From Chryseobacterium sp. E1 (lineage in GTDB: Bacteria > Bacteroidota > Bacteroidia > Flavobacteriales > Weeksellaceae), in contig CP078104.1 of NCBI GenBank assembly GCA_019203745.1, positions 4,712,001 through 4,776,000 on the forward strand: a DNA stretch of 64,000 bases, read 5' to 3'. This document shows positions 1 through 9,912 of this stretch, piece by piece; positions within the stretch are counted from its first letter, which is position 1, and every line of letters starts with the position of its first letter. Position numbers and translations under genes: made by a program. A model generated the notes under the pieces. The model did not search any database, was not told the origin of the DNA, and was given only the letters and a program-made list of their open reading frames with translations.

Positions 1-965
1 ATGAAAAGGCTGAGATTTCTGCTGCTGCCGGTATCCGTATTGGTATATTCACAGGAAGTGGATACTTTGAAAATCAGTGGATTGCCACAGGAACCCGTGT
101 CGTCCAAAGTACAGACTTACATCTTAAAGGATGGTTCGGTCAGGACTTATCCCAAACCAAAACTTCTCGATTTTGTAACCAAATTACCCCGGAACTTTAT
201 CAATACCAATAAAGATTTTGTAGCAAAAGATCATGCCTACTATCTGGGAGGTGCAGTAGCCGGTACGCTGATTCTTCTTCCTTTTGATCAGAAACTGATT
301 GATAGCTCAAGAGAACTGGGCGAAAGATGGGGAATGGATAAGGATAATAATTATACCAAAGTGGGAGGTGTTTTTAAAATTCCTAAAGATATCGGTTCAG
401 CAATCTACCTGATTGGAAATGGCTCTACATTGGTATTGCTTGGAATTGGTTTCGGGACGTATGGACTCATCAAAAATGATTACAGGGCACAGGCTACCGC
501 AAGCGGATTGATGGAGAGTTTAATCCTTTCCGGAGTGTTTACCCAAACCATTAAAAGAATTACCGGAAGAGAAAGCCCTTCATTGCAGAAGAATATGGTC
601 ATAAAGGCGGTGCATGGAATCCGTTTCCGAGTTTTTCGGCATTCAGTAAAAACACTTCGAATTATGATGCGATGCCATCAGGGCACTTAACAACGTTTAT
701 GGCAGGTATTACCGTGATTGCAGATAATTATCCGGATGCAGGCTGGATCAGGCCGGTAGGATATACCTTGGCAGGAGCTTTATGTTTTCAGATGATGCAG
801 AGTAAAGTTCACTGGGCTTCAGATTATCCGTTAGCGTTGTTAATGGGCTATTTTATAGGGAAGACCATCTCAAAAAGCAGGTATACTTCTTCAGAAGGAA
901 CCATTGGAAAACCAAATACAAATTTGACCTTATGGCATCCCGTCAGTGGGAATACAATATGGTAG
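1..965 (+). CDS. PAP2-family phosphatase, secreted/membrane (frame broken)
   Basis: Acid phosphatase of the PAP2 superfamily, probably acting on lipid or isoprenoid phosphates at the envelope. The N-terminus looks like a signal peptide (MKRLRFLLLPVSVLVYSQ). The three PAP2 motifs are visible once the frames are joined: KRITGRESP (KxxxxxxRP-like), PSGH near base 672, and SKVHWASDYP with the catalytic His and Asp. One base is missing near 577-581 (a T in the CCTT run), so the first reading frame runs off into nonsense to 690 and the second carries the C-terminal third. The ATG is base 1 of the window, so an upstream start cannot be excluded. Family call is firm; substrate is unknown. Confidence 0.85.
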
Positions 966-1380
966 GAGTAAAACTGTCATTTTAAATATTGACTCATTTA
1001 AAAATCTATATCCAATTCTCACATTTTCATTTGAAGATGTGGGAATTTTTTTTTTTAAGACCGGAAATGATGTGAGATAAGTCTCGGTTTCAATAAAATG
1101 TTAAATATTAAACTGTAAAGGTTTTTAGCCTGAAAATACGTTCGATAAATACACAAATTCGTTAACGCTTAAAGACCAATATACTTTCGCTGAACGAAGT
1201 GCCTTTGCGATCCTAAAATATTCACAGCTCGAAAAGATGTTCTTTGCGAACTTTGCGATTAAAAAACTTATTCCGGGTTCACGTTAAAATAGTTTTCACT
1301 ACTTTTGGTCTGAATAAGCACTATCACCTGTATAAAAGATGATAAGGCTTTAGAAAGACTTAATTAAATATTTTTACTGA
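966..1380. other. Intergenic region with a dispersed-repeat-like stretch
   Basis: No gene seen. Bases 1190-1262 contain the phrases CTTTGCGATCC and CTTTGCGAACTTTGCG, a kind of text that returns at 62985-63045 (CGCAAAGGCGCAAGAGG) and looks like a dispersed intergenic repeat of this genome. A T-rich run at 1046-1057 follows the phosphatase gene. Confidence 0.4.
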
Positions 1381-2102
1381 ATGAAAATAATCGCTGTCAT
1401 CCCTGCACGTTATGAAGCAAGCCGATTTCCGGGAAAACTGATGCAGATCCTGGGAGAAAAAACCGTTATTACCACCACCTATCAGAATGTTGTAGATACA
1501 GGGCTCTTTGATGAAGTTTTTGTTGCAACAGACTCAGAAATCATCCTTGATGAAATTATAAAAAACGGAGGAAAAGCTGTAATGACCGGGCAGCATGAGA
1601 CAGGAAGCGACCGTATTGCAGAAGCGGTACAGAATATTGACTGTGATATTGTGATCAACGTTCAGGAGATGAGCCTTTTCTTAAGCTGGAACCTTTACAG
1701 CAGTTGATAGAAGTCTTCAGACATGATACCGCACAGGAAATTTCATTGGCTTCTCTAAAGATCAGGTTATCCGAAAAAGAGGAAATTGAAAACCCAAATA
1801 ATGTTAAAGTGATTACTGACAACAATGGTTTTGCCTTATATTTCAGCCGTTCTGTGATTCCTTTTCATAGAGAGATTTCCTATAATATCAGTTATTTCAA
1901 ACATATCGGAGTGTATGCTTTCAGAAAAGAAGCATTATTACAGTTTTCAAAATTAGAGATGAAACCTTTGGAAATTTCAGAAAAAATCGAATGTATCCGT
2001 TATCTTGAATATGGAATGAAGATTAAAATGATTGAAACCAATTTCATCGGGGTGGGGATTGATACTCCTGAAGATCTGGAAAAAGCCAGAAAATTAATTT
2101 AA
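1381..2102 (+). CDS. kdsB: 3-deoxy-manno-octulosonate cytidylyltransferase (frame broken)
   Basis: Cytosolic enzyme that activates Kdo with CTP to CMP-Kdo for lipid A/LPS core assembly. The N-terminus MKIIAVIPARYEASRFPGK is the nucleotidyltransferase signature, followed by TGQHETGSDRIAEA, both typical of KdsB. Joined length is about 240 aa, the usual size. One G is missing near 1664-1668: restoring it turns VQEMSLF into VQGDEPF, the conserved family motif, and joins the second frame, which runs to FIGVGIDTPEDLEKA at the C-terminus. kdsA, the preceding step, lies apart at 22109. Very confident identification. Confidence 0.96.
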
Positions 2103-2220
2103 AGACGGTTTTGAAATGGGAAGAAACTAAGCAAAATTCATCCCGTTGGGCTTCTCGGCTTTGTCTGTCTTTTGCATTTTATCTCAAATCCCCTTATATT
2201 TGAATTTATAAATAAAATTA

Positions 2221-2880
2221 ATGAAGAAGTTATTATTAGTATTCGGACTGATATTTTCACACCTTACATTTGCACAGACCGCAAAGGAAATTATTGATAA
2301 AAATATTGAATTATCCGGTGGACTGACCAACTGGAAGCTTTTAAATTCAGTATTGCTTCAGGAAAAGTGGTGTTGGGAATTAAGGATGAATATCCGATAA
2401 AAATTTATCAGCAGCGTCCGAATCTTACCAAAACACTCATTACTACAGGCGGAAAAGAAACTGCCATTGAAGGTTTTGACGGAACGAAAGGCTATGCCAT
2501 GAATTATGCTGCCAACAAACTGCAGGTATATCCTGAATATGTGCCGGAAAGTTTTGATAATGATTTCATTGATTGGGAAAACAAAGGTTTTGACGCAAAG
2601 TATCTTGGAAAAGAAAAAGTAGGCGAGATCTACTGCCACAAAGTAGAACTGACTAAAAATGTCAATAAGAATATATACTATTTTGATACTAAATCGTATA
2701 TGCTTCTGAAGGAAATAAAAAAGATGAAACATTGATCTATTCCGATTATAAAAAGTAGGAAACCTTGTAATGCCTTTCAGAATTGAATCCTCAAGCCCTA
2801 AAAAGGACGGAGACTATGTGATGTTACTCAATAAGGTGGATGTCAATAAAGTCTTTCCTTCCAATATTTTTAAGTTTTAA
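2221..2880 (+). CDS. LolA-like outer-membrane lipoprotein-sorting family protein (frame broken)
   Basis: Small secreted protein with a signal peptide (MKKLLLVFGLIFSHLTFAQ) and a single beta-rich domain of the LolA/LolB fold type: it starts AKEIIDKNIELSGG, contains GKVVLGIKDEYPIKIYQQR and GFDGTKGYAMNY, and ends with NKVDVNKVFPSNIFKF. Such zinc-peptidase-neighbour or LolA-like proteins are common single genes in flavobacteria. Two frame breaks: near 2335-2340 (missing G; restores NWKAFKFSIASGK) and near 2730-2750 in A-rich sequence. Joined length is about 220 aa. Periplasmic location is inferred; its ligand is unknown. Confidence 0.65.
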
Positions 2881-2916
2881 TTCAACTGCGGCACAGGCTG
2901 CAAAAATTAATAAAAA

Positions 2917-3489
2917 ATGAAAAATATTTTTTACTGCTGCTTTCCTTTATGGCGTTTTTACAAAGCTGCACCAATCAAAAAGTGAAATTTCTAAAGCTAA
3001 AACCAAAGAACTTATGGGAAAAACAATATATGATTTTACAGTAGAAAGCCTTGACGGTAAGGAAATCAATTTTGCTGATTTCAAAGGGAAAAAGATCCTG
3101 ATCGTCAATACCGCTTCAGAATGTGGGTTTACCCCTCAGTATGCCGATCTTGAAAAAATATATGAGCAGTACAAAGATAAATTGGTAGTAGTAGGTTTCC
3201 TGCAAATAATTTTGGAGGACAGGAGCCGGGAACCAATACTGAAATCGGGGCGTTCTGCCAGAAAAATTATGGTGTAACTTTTCCATTGGCTGCAAAAGTT
3301 TCTGTAAAAGGAGATGATATGGCACCGATTTTCAAATACCTGACAGAACAGGAGCTGAACGGAGTAAAAAATACAACCATCTTATGGAACTTTACCAAGT
3401 TTTTGGTAGATGAGAACGGAAAACTGATCGATACTTTTGTGAGTACAACAAAGCCTACTGATGAGGCCATTACAAAATATCTGAAATAA
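2917..3489 (+). CDS. Glutathione peroxidase family thiol peroxidase, lipoprotein form (frame broken)
   Basis: Reduces hydroperoxides, in bacteria usually with thioredoxin. The catalytic Cys lies in NTASECGFTPQY, and WNFTKFLVDENG carries the conserved Trp-Asn. A lipoprotein-type signal (LLLLSFMAFLQSC) precedes the domain, suggesting envelope attachment. Breaks: near 2925-2935 in the signal peptide and near 3195-3200, where an added base restores PANNFGGQEPGTNTEIGAFC. Joined length about 190 aa. It follows the LolA-like gene by 36 bp and may be cotranscribed with it. Cys, not selenocysteine, is at the active site. Confidence 0.9.
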
Positions 3490-3580
3490 TATAATAATAC
3501 AATTTATATACTTGAAGTGGATTCCCTGGAATCCACTTTTTATTTTAAAAGATTATAAAGCTTATAAGAAAAATTCAAAC

Positions 3581-4236
3581 TTAATCATTATTTTTTTCCG
3601 CAAAGCAAAATATATTCCCAAGTTTAATGCTGGAATAGCCGTTACTTTTTATTTTGGAAGAATTAATCATAGCTTTAGCTAAAACATCTGTAGGCAGAGG
3701 TTTCTGGCTTTCCAAAAGACCTAGTTTATTAGCAAATCTGATGATACGGCTGCCCAAAACTTCTCCGGTTCTTTCAGAATTTTTCCGTTCAAGCATTCCG
3801 GGTTTGAAAATTGTGATTTTATTAAAGTGCAATTGTTTCACAGCTTCTTCCAGCTCACCCTTCATTCTGGAATAAAAATCCTGGAATCCGGGCTTGCTCC
3901 ATAGGCTGATACCAGAATATAATCTTCCACCTCATTTTCTCTGGCTGCTTTTGCAAACTCATACTGATAATCAAAATCTACCTTGCGCTGGGCTTCCTTA
4001 CTTCCGGCATCCTTTAAAGTGGTTCCCAGGCATGAAAACGCAACATCTCCTTTCACCATTCCTTTCCATTCTTCAGGTTTTTCAAAATTGACAACGTGTA
4101 CATGAAGCCTGTCATTCTGAATATCAACCGGTTTTCTCACAAAAATATCCACTTCCTCAAAATCTTTGTCATTGAGCAGCTGATTTACTAAATCCTTTCC
4201 TGTAGCGCCTGTAGCACCGATTACCAAAGCTTTCAT
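3581..4236 (-). CDS. NAD(P)-binding Rossmann-fold oxidoreductase (atypical SDR, frame broken)
   Basis: Atypical short-chain dehydrogenase of the NAD(P)H-binding/HTATIP2-like group. The N-terminus MKALVIGATGATGKDLVNQL carries the GxxGxxG nucleotide motif; CLGTTLKDAGSKEAQRKVD and YILVSAYGAS are typical of this group, which often has degenerate catalytic residues. A frame break near 3866-3890 separates the last 90 codons. Joined length about 215 aa. Transcribed alone; substrate unknown. Confidence 0.8.
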
Positions 4237-4308
4237 AATAATAGGGTTTGATGGGATGATGATTTCTTTCTTAAATTTACTAAATTTGATTTAAAGTTTA
4301 GACATTTT

Positions 4309-4668
4309 ATGGGATTAAAACAACCACATAAAATCCGGGTTTCTTTTGATGATATTGGACACGGAGAAACAGCTGCAGAAGAATTTTTTTATAATAATGA
4401 ACATTTCAACGGTTATCTTGTGTTTGATTATCATCCTAATGGAAAGATTATGTATGAAGAAGAAATTAGGAATGGAGTTGTTATGGGATGGGTGAACGAA
4501 TACTATGACAACGGAATCATGAAAAGGGAAAAAATATGCATGTATAGCCTACAGAACTCTATTATGTTCAGAACGTTTGACGAAGAAGAAAAAGAAACGG
4601 ATTTTGCTTTGTTAATTTCCCCTGAAACTTATGAACAATATCTTTCAGAATATCATCTTTTAGATTGA
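4309..4668 (+). CDS. Hypothetical protein with MORN-like YHPNG/YYDNG repeats
   Basis: A 119-aa protein of unknown function. It contains two motifs of the YwqK/MORN-like type, FDYHPNGKIMYEEEI and NEYYDNGIMKREK, a repeat seen in surface or antitoxin-like proteins. No signal peptide or membrane segment. The stop codon sits inside the start region of the next gene, so the two are probably cotranscribed. Only the repeat resemblance can be supported. Confidence 0.6.
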   Translation: MGLKQPHKIRVSFDDIGHGETAAEEFFYNNEHFNGYLVFDYHPNGKIMYEEEIRNGVVMGWVNEYYDNGIMKREKICMYSLQNSIMFRTFDEEEKETDFALLISPETYEQYLSEYHLLD

Positions 4669-4697
4669 AATACACTCATTACCTTACTCAAAAAAAT

Positions 4698-5054
4698 ATG
4701 GACGCAAACGAAATATTAGATTATTGTCTCGCCAAAAAAGCAGTTACGGAAAGCTTTCCCTTTGATAATGAAACACTTGTACTGAAGGTAGATACTAAGA
4801 TGTTTCTGTTGATGGCTCTTGAGAAGCAGCCCTTATCCATCAATGTAAAGACAGATCCTGAATGGAGTGCAGAGCTTCGTGAGCAATATCCTCAGATCAC
4901 AGGAGCTTACCATATGAATAAAACCCATTGGAATTCTGTAATGACCGACGGCCTGAAAAGAGAGCTGATTTTTAAACTTATTGATCAGTCGTATGATCTG
5001 GTTTTTAAATCTTTGACTAAAAAAGCGCAGAATGCAGTGAAGGATTCTCTATAA
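4698..5054 (+). CDS. MmcQ/YjbR family DNA-binding-like protein
   Basis: A ~118-aa cytosolic protein of the MmcQ/YjbR (CyaY-like fold) family. The sequence ILDYCLAKKAVTESFPFDNE near the start and the C-terminal segment HWNSVMTDG followed by LIDQSYDLV are typical of it. I chose ATG 4698 (MDANEIL) rather than the TTG at 4665 because family members begin at this point. The family is called DNA-binding in databases, but its function is not well established. Confidence 0.88.
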   Translation: MDANEILDYCLAKKAVTESFPFDNETLVLKVDTKMFLLMALEKQPLSINVKTDPEWSAELREQYPQITGAYHMNKTHWNSVMTDGLKRELIFKLIDQSYDLVFKSLTKKAQNAVKDSL

Positions 5055-5121
5055 ATGATGTAAGGTACGGAATTTGTTATCCATTATCAGTGAAATATCT
5101 AACCCAATAAATATAATACAA

Positions 5122-5631
5122 ATGCGAAATCACCTTTTATTATTCATGGCAGCAGGTACACTGATGGTATCAAGCTGTACCCAACCGGAAAAGAAAAATC
5201 AGTCGGCACCAGAATCCGGTGCTACTACAACTGCAGCAGAAAACACAACTTCAGAAAAAGTGCCTGAAAATCTTAAACTGGAATTTTCAGGAACAGACAA
5301 TTTTACCATTAAAAATGCCAAACTGAAGGTAAGCCTGTACGGCGTTGATGAACATTTAGCTGATGCTCCTGCAACTTTAATTGCCGAACATGAATACGAG
5401 AAGAAATCAATTCCTTTTACTATTGATTTTCCGGTACCTGCAGATGCTGTAAGTAAAATTACCCCTAAACCTATGGGACCTGCGAAGTACTATGTTGCGC
5501 TAACCTGGGATTCAGACGGTAACGGAAAGGCTGGAGAAAAAGGAGATATCTTTATTGATCACGATAAAGCATTTCCTAATGTGAAGCTGACTAATGAAAC
5601 TCAGAAGATCTATTTAAAGGTATTGAAATAA
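5122..5631 (+). CDS. Hypothetical lipoprotein with EF-hand-like loop
   Basis: A ~169-aa lipoprotein: the signal peptide ends in MVSSC followed by a Gln/Ser/Thr/Ala-rich linker. The mature domain looks beta-rich, and DSDGNGKAGEKGDIF resembles a calcium-binding EF-hand loop. ATG 5122 is chosen since the signal peptide begins there; the frame is open from 5074. Family not recognised. A strong terminator follows. Confidence 0.7.
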   Translation: MRNHLLLFMAAGTLMVSSCTQPEKKNQSAPESGATTTAAENTTSEKVPENLKLEFSGTDNFTIKNAKLKVSLYGVDEHLADAPATLIAEHEYEKKSIPFTIDFPVPADAVSKITPKPMGPAKYYVALTWDSDGNGKAGEKGDIFIDHDKAFPNVKLTNETQKIYLKVLK

Positions 5632-5635
5632 ACTG

Positions 5636-5668
5636 AAAAGGGCTATTCATCACTGAATAGCCCTTTTT
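5636..5668. terminator. Bidirectional terminator between lipoprotein gene and ribF
   Basis: Stem GGGCTATTCA pairs with TGAATAGCCC around a short loop, preceded by four A and followed by five T. It lies between two convergent genes and can serve both. Confidence 0.9.
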
Positions 5669-5673
5669 ATATC

Positions 5674-6594
5674 TTAAAAATTAAATTCTTCTGTCAACCG
5701 TTTATCTTCATCCAGTCTTTCAATCAGTTTTTCAAGACTTTCAAATTTAATTTCATCATGAAGGAAATCTCTGAACCTGACGGTTATTTTTTCATCGTAA
5801 ATATCATCATTAAAATCCAGAATATACACTTCCACAGTTAGCTTTTCTCCATTTACCGTAGGGTTGGTCCCTATGCTCAGCATTCCTTTGTACTGCTGGC
5901 CCTTTACCAATACTTCCACAATATAAGCACCTTTTTTAGGTAAAAGCTTAATCGGTTCCGTATCAATATTGGCGGTAGGGTATCCTATGGTTCTTCCGAT
6001 TTTCTTTCCGTGAACCACCGTGCCAGATACTGAGTAGGGATACCCCAGCATTTCGTTGGCATCTTTAATGTTCCCGGTTAGGAGGGCATTGCGAACTTTA
6101 GTTGAACTGATATTATTTTCATGGATATTGATAGCCTCCATTTGTTCTACTTCAAAGTCCAGTTCTTTGGACAACTTTTGAAGAAGTTCAAAATTTCCGC
6201 TTTTATTTTTTCCGAAAGAGTGATCGTATCCTATAATAAGATACTTTACGTTAAGTTTTTCAATTAAAATCTGCCGCACAAACTCTTCTCCGGTAAGATT
6301 TCTGAATTCTTCATCAAATTCTTTAAGGAAAAGATTATCAATACCATATTTTTGGATTAATTGCTTCTTTTCTTCAATAGTATTCAGAAGTTTCAGGTCT
6401 TCATTAGGGTTAAAAACAAACCTTGGATGTGGCCAGAAAGTAAGAATTGCAGTTTCCAGATTATTTTCTGTACCTACATTAATCAACTCATCAATAATAC
6501 TTTTATGCCCGAGATGCACTCCGTCAAACATACCTAAAGACAGTGCTAAAGGCTTTTGAGAGGAATAATCTGTAAAATTCTTGAAAACTTTCAA
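5674..6594 (-). CDS. ribF: Bifunctional riboflavin kinase/FAD synthetase
   Basis: Cytosolic enzyme making FMN from riboflavin and FAD from FMN. Intact at 306 aa, the usual length. The N-terminal FAD synthetase half has GMFDGVHLGHKSII (HIGH-like nucleotidyltransferase motif) and ISSTKVRNALLTG; the C-terminal kinase half has GRTIGYPTANI near residue 200. One of the few long genes here without a frame break. It converges with the lipoprotein gene across a shared terminator. Confidence 0.97.
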   Translation of the reverse strand: MKVFKNFTDYSSQKPLALSLGMFDGVHLGHKSIIDELINVGTENNLETAILTFWPHPRFVFNPNEDLKLLNTIEEKKQLIQKYGIDNLFLKEFDEEFRNLTGEEFVRQILIEKLNVKYLIIGYDHSFGKNKSGNFELLQKLSKELDFEVEQMEAINIHENNISSTKVRNALLTGNIKDANEMLGYPYSVSGTVVHGKKIGRTIGYPTANIDTEPIKLLPKKGAYIVEVLVKGQQYKGMLSIGTNPTVNGEKLTVEVYILDFNDDIYDEKITVRFRDFLHDEIKFESLEKLIERLDEDKRLTEEFNF

Positions 6595-6829
6595 AACGGA
6601 AAAATTTTGATTGCAAATATAAAGCCTTTATTTTGATTCTGACGATTGATACATCAGTGAATTTGAAAATTCAAAATGAAAAAATCTGAAAAAATATCAG
6701 GATAAATAATAAAATATAGCCTTAAAACGCATAAATATTATAAAAACAGTATTTGATTCTGTTCTATATTCCCTAAATCCTAATGCCTGCTGTCTTTACA
6801 AAAAGCATGATAAAAATCTTTTTTACCAA

Positions 6830-6859
6830 TTGCGGGTTTATGAAGAATCACTATATTTG
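6830..6859 (+). promoter_or_regulatory. Bacteroidota-type promoter for atpD
   Basis: TATATTTG at 6852-6859 fits the TAnnTTTG -7 element of the Bacteroidota primary sigma factor, with TTG at 6830-6832 about 19 bases upstream as the -33 element. The start point would be near 6866, which supports ATG 6881 as the atpD start over the open frame from 6830. Confidence 0.75.
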
Positions 6860-6880
6860 CACCAAGAAAAAAATTTAGCA

Positions 6881-8388
6881 ATGGCAAACCAAATTAAAGG
6901 TAAAATTTCTCAAATTATTGGTCCGGTAATCGACGTTGTCTTCACAGATGTGGAAGCAGTTCCTGCAATCTATGACGCGTTAGAAATTACAAAAGAAAAC
7001 GGTGAAAAAGTAGTTTTAGAGGTAGAACAACATATTGGCGAAGATACAGTAAGATGTATTGCAATGGACGCTACTGACGGTCTTAAGAGAGGTCAAGATG
7101 TAATCGGATACGGAAATCCTATTACTATGCCAATCGGTGAGGCAGTAAACGGAAGACTATTCAACGTTGTTGGTGATGCTATCGACGGACTTCAAGATAT
7201 TTCTAAGGATGGTGGTCTTCCAATTCACAGACCAGCTCCAAAATTTGATCAATTATCAACTTCAGCAGAAGTTTTATTTACAGGTATTAAAGTAATCGAC
7301 CTGGTTGAGCCTTACGCAAAAGGAGGTAAAATCGGTTTGTTCGGTGGTGCCGGTGTAGGTAAAACAGTATTGATCCAGGAGTTGATTAACAATATTGCAA
7401 AAGGACACGGAGGTCTTTCTGTATTCGCCGGAGTAGGTGAAAGAACGAGAGAAGGAAATGACCTTTTGAGAGAGATGCTTGAATCAGGAATTATCAAGTA
7501 TGGTGATGATTTCATGCACTCTATGGAAAACGGAGGTTGGGATCTTTCTAAAGTAGATTTAGAAGCTATGAAAGATTCTAAAGCTGCATTCGTTTTCGGA
7601 CAGATGAACGAGCCGCCAGGTGCAAGAGCGAGAGTAGCCCTTTCCGGTCTTACATTAGCTGAGTACTACAGAGACGGTGGAGAAAGCGGACAAGGTAGAG
7701 ACGTACTTTTCTTCGTAGACAACATCTTCCGTTTTACACAGGCTGGTTCTGAGGTATCTGCACTTCTTGGTCGTATGCCATCTGCGGTAGGTTACCAACC
7801 GACTCTTGCTTCTGAAATGGGAGCGATGCAGGAAAGAATTACTTCAACTAAAAACGGTTCCATTACTTCAGTACAGGCAGTATATGTACCTGCGGATGAC
7901 TTAACTGACCCGGCTCCTGCAACTACGTTTGCTCACTTGGATGCAACTACAGTACTTGACAGAAAGATTGCTTCATTGGGTATCTATCCAGCGGTAGATC
8001 CACTAGCGTCTACTTCAAGAATCCTTGCTCCGGAAGTTATCGGTCACGATCACTACAACTGTGCTCAAAGAGTAAAAGAAATCCTTCAAAGATATAAAGC
8101 ACTTCAGGATATCATCGCAATCCTTGGTATGGAAGAACTTTCTGAAGAAGATAAAGCTGTGGTTTACCGTGCAAGAAAAGTTCAGAGATTCTTATCTCAG
8201 CCTTTCCACGTAGCAGAGCAGTTTACAGGTATCCCAGGATCATTGGTAGACATCAAAGATACTATCAAAGGATTCAACATGATTATGGATGGTGAATTAG
8301 ATCACTTACCAGAAGCAGCTTTCAACCTGAAAGGAACCATTGAAGAAGCTATCGAAGCTGGACAAAAATGTTAGCTGAAAACGCTTAA
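6881..8388 (+). CDS. atpD: F1Fo ATP synthase subunit beta (frame broken at the extreme 3' end)
   Basis: Catalytic beta subunit of F1, about 502 aa. Visible motifs: Walker A GGAGVGKT, GERTREGNDL, the Walker B region VLFFVDNIFRF, and YPAVDPLAS. One A is missing in the run at 8363-8369: as given the frame stops at 8374, while restoring it gives the normal end KMLAENA and a stop at 8388. atpD and atpC stand apart from the rest of the ATP synthase genes, as is usual in Bacteroidota. Start chosen from the promoter and the family N-terminus MANQIKGK. Confidence 0.98.
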
Positions 8389-8436
8389 TAATTAGACATA
8401 AAGATAACAGATACCAGACATGAGACTTTAAGGTTG

Positions 8437-8460
8437 TCTGAAATCTGAAATCTGAAATCT
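8437..8460. repeat. Short tandem repeat (TCTGAAA)x3 in the atpD-atpC spacer
   Basis: Three perfect 7-bp units, TCTGAAA, plus a partial TCT lie between atpD and atpC. Whether it affects translation of atpC is unknown. Confidence 0.85.
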
Positions 8461-8476
8461 TCAAATCTAAATTAAA

Positions 8477-8758
8477 ATGAATATAAAAATATTAACACCA
8501 GAATATGTAGTTTTTGAAGGAGAAGTAAACTCTGTATTATTGCCTGGAAAAAATGGTGAATTCCACATCATGAAAAACCACGCAGGAATTGTTTCTTCTT
8601 TAGTTGGTGGGAAAGTAAAGCTGTTTACAAACTCTGTAGATGAAGCTTATGCTAAAAACCTTACCAAAGAAAACGATAAAGACTCTGTTTTTTCTTATTC
8701 TATTAAAAGCGGTGTTGTAGAATTTAATCATAATAAAGGAATTATCCTTTGTGAATAA
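8477..8758 (+). CDS. atpC: F1Fo ATP synthase subunit epsilon
   Basis: Short epsilon subunit, 93 aa, essentially the N-terminal beta-sandwich (ILTPEYVVFEGEV, LLPGKNGEFHIMKNHAGIVSSLVGG); the C-terminal helical hairpin found in many other phyla is absent, as is common in Bacteroidota. It couples rotation to catalysis as part of the central stalk. Eighty-eight bases downstream of atpD and followed by a terminator, so atpDC is a two-gene operon. Confidence 0.95.
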   Translation: MNIKILTPEYVVFEGEVNSVLLPGKNGEFHIMKNHAGIVSSLVGGKVKLFTNSVDEAYAKNLTKENDKDSVFSYSIKSGVVEFNHNKGIILCE

Positions 8759-8787
8759 TTAAATGAAAAGCTAAATATATTTTCAAG

Positions 8788-8817
8788 AAAGTGTAACTTT
8801 GTGTTACACTTTTTTAT
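8788..8817 (+). terminator. Terminator of atpDC
   Basis: Ten-base stem AAAGTGTAAC with GTTACACTTT, loop TTTGT, followed by a T run. Confidence 0.92.
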
Positions 8818-8837
8818 TTATGTAAAAGTCTGGTTCT

Positions 8838-9654
8838 ATGAAGAAAAGTATAATCATATTCTTTACAGCGCTGGGAGTCTTCCTCCATGCCCAGAACATT
8901 AAAACAAAAAGAGGAATCATTAATCTGGATGGAATTCCGGTAGCTAAAATTTCGAATAAATCCAACGAATATACTTTCATGGATTTGAAAGAGACCCCGA
9001 TGTACACGGTAAAATTTATTGATAAAAGTATTGTAGACTCTGTCAGGGACAGCTATATTCAGATCAATAGAGTATATAACAGGGACAAAACAATCGAAGT
9101 GGATTACTCTTCACCTTCTGCATTTTCCGGAGAAGAAAAATCTGCAGTATATACTTCTGTGAAGGATTTTAAGATCATTGATAATAAAGGAATCAATGTA
9201 AAAACACTAGATGAGCTGTTCTCAAATGTTCCCAAAAGGAAGCTGGATACTAAAACCAAAGATGCCTATACGATCAGAAAAAGATTGACAAAATGAATCT
9301 TGAAGTGAATAAAGTAGGCGAGATCCTAAGCAATGGAGTTCCGTAGGCTATTTTACCAATCTTCCGGTAAGTTTTGGTTCGGAAGATACAATAATGGATA
9401 AAACACCTATAGATATTGAGATTTATGATGCGAAAAGCAAACTCATCGGACGGTATATTACCACCACCAAACAGTTGAAAACGGCAGGAGGAAAATCTTT
9501 TACCATTTATAAGGAAATGTCCGGAAGAGCATCTATTCTCAAATTTCCCACTTATAAAGCCCTTGCAGAACGTATGGCAATCATGGATCCGAATTTTATT
9601 AAAATCCAGGAAAAGGTATCTGTAGGAGCTGTATCAAAAGAAACGCCTAATTGA
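8838..9654 (+). CDS. Hypothetical secreted protein (frame broken; possibly two genes)
   Basis: Starts with a signal peptide (MKKSIIIFFTALGVFLHAQ). The first frame covers ~152 residues and stops at 9296; an overlapping frame continues MNLEVNKVGEILSNG, breaks again near 9340, and resumes in VGYFTNLPVSFGSEDTI to 9654. Losing one A in AAAA at 9290-9293 would explain the first stop, so I read one gene of about 270 aa; two adjacent genes remain possible. The phrases RGIINLDGIPVAKI and NKVGEILSNGVPVG look like two copies of one motif. Function unknown. Confidence 0.5.
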
Positions 9655-9689
9655 TTATCTATCAAAAGGAATAGTTTTTTATCGATAGG

Positions 9690-9826
9690 AACGGGCTTTA
9701 GCCCGTTTATTAAAATATAAGATTTCTATCCATTAGCTTTAGCTAAAACTTATAGAAACTTCGATGGTTTTATTAACCACCCCGTCAAAAATTCTTTGAA
9801 TTTTCGCCACCCCTCCATAGGAGGGG
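9690..9826. repeat. Cluster of three intergenic palindromic repeats
   Basis: AACGGGCTTTAGCCCGTT (9690-9707), TTAGCTTTAGCTAA (9733-9746) and CCCCTCCATAGGAGGGG (9810-9826). The first two recur in the same order at 21595-21647 with changed bases. The third, with the preceding CACCCCGTCAAA (from 9776), resembles the reverse complement of 37535-37592. These are dispersed REP-like elements rather than terminators of a specific gene, though they lie after the secreted protein gene. Confidence 0.7.
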
Positions 9827-9912
9827 AATTTTCTGCCGGTTTATAGGAAAAATGATAACTCACAGAAAATATACTCTCTTTTATCAAATCTCTGAGAAAA
9901 AAACGAAGAGTT

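Noticed and set aside
6830..6880. N-terminal extension of atpD from ATG 6830
   Set aside because: The extension would contain the -7 promoter element and is absent from the family; the true start is 6881.
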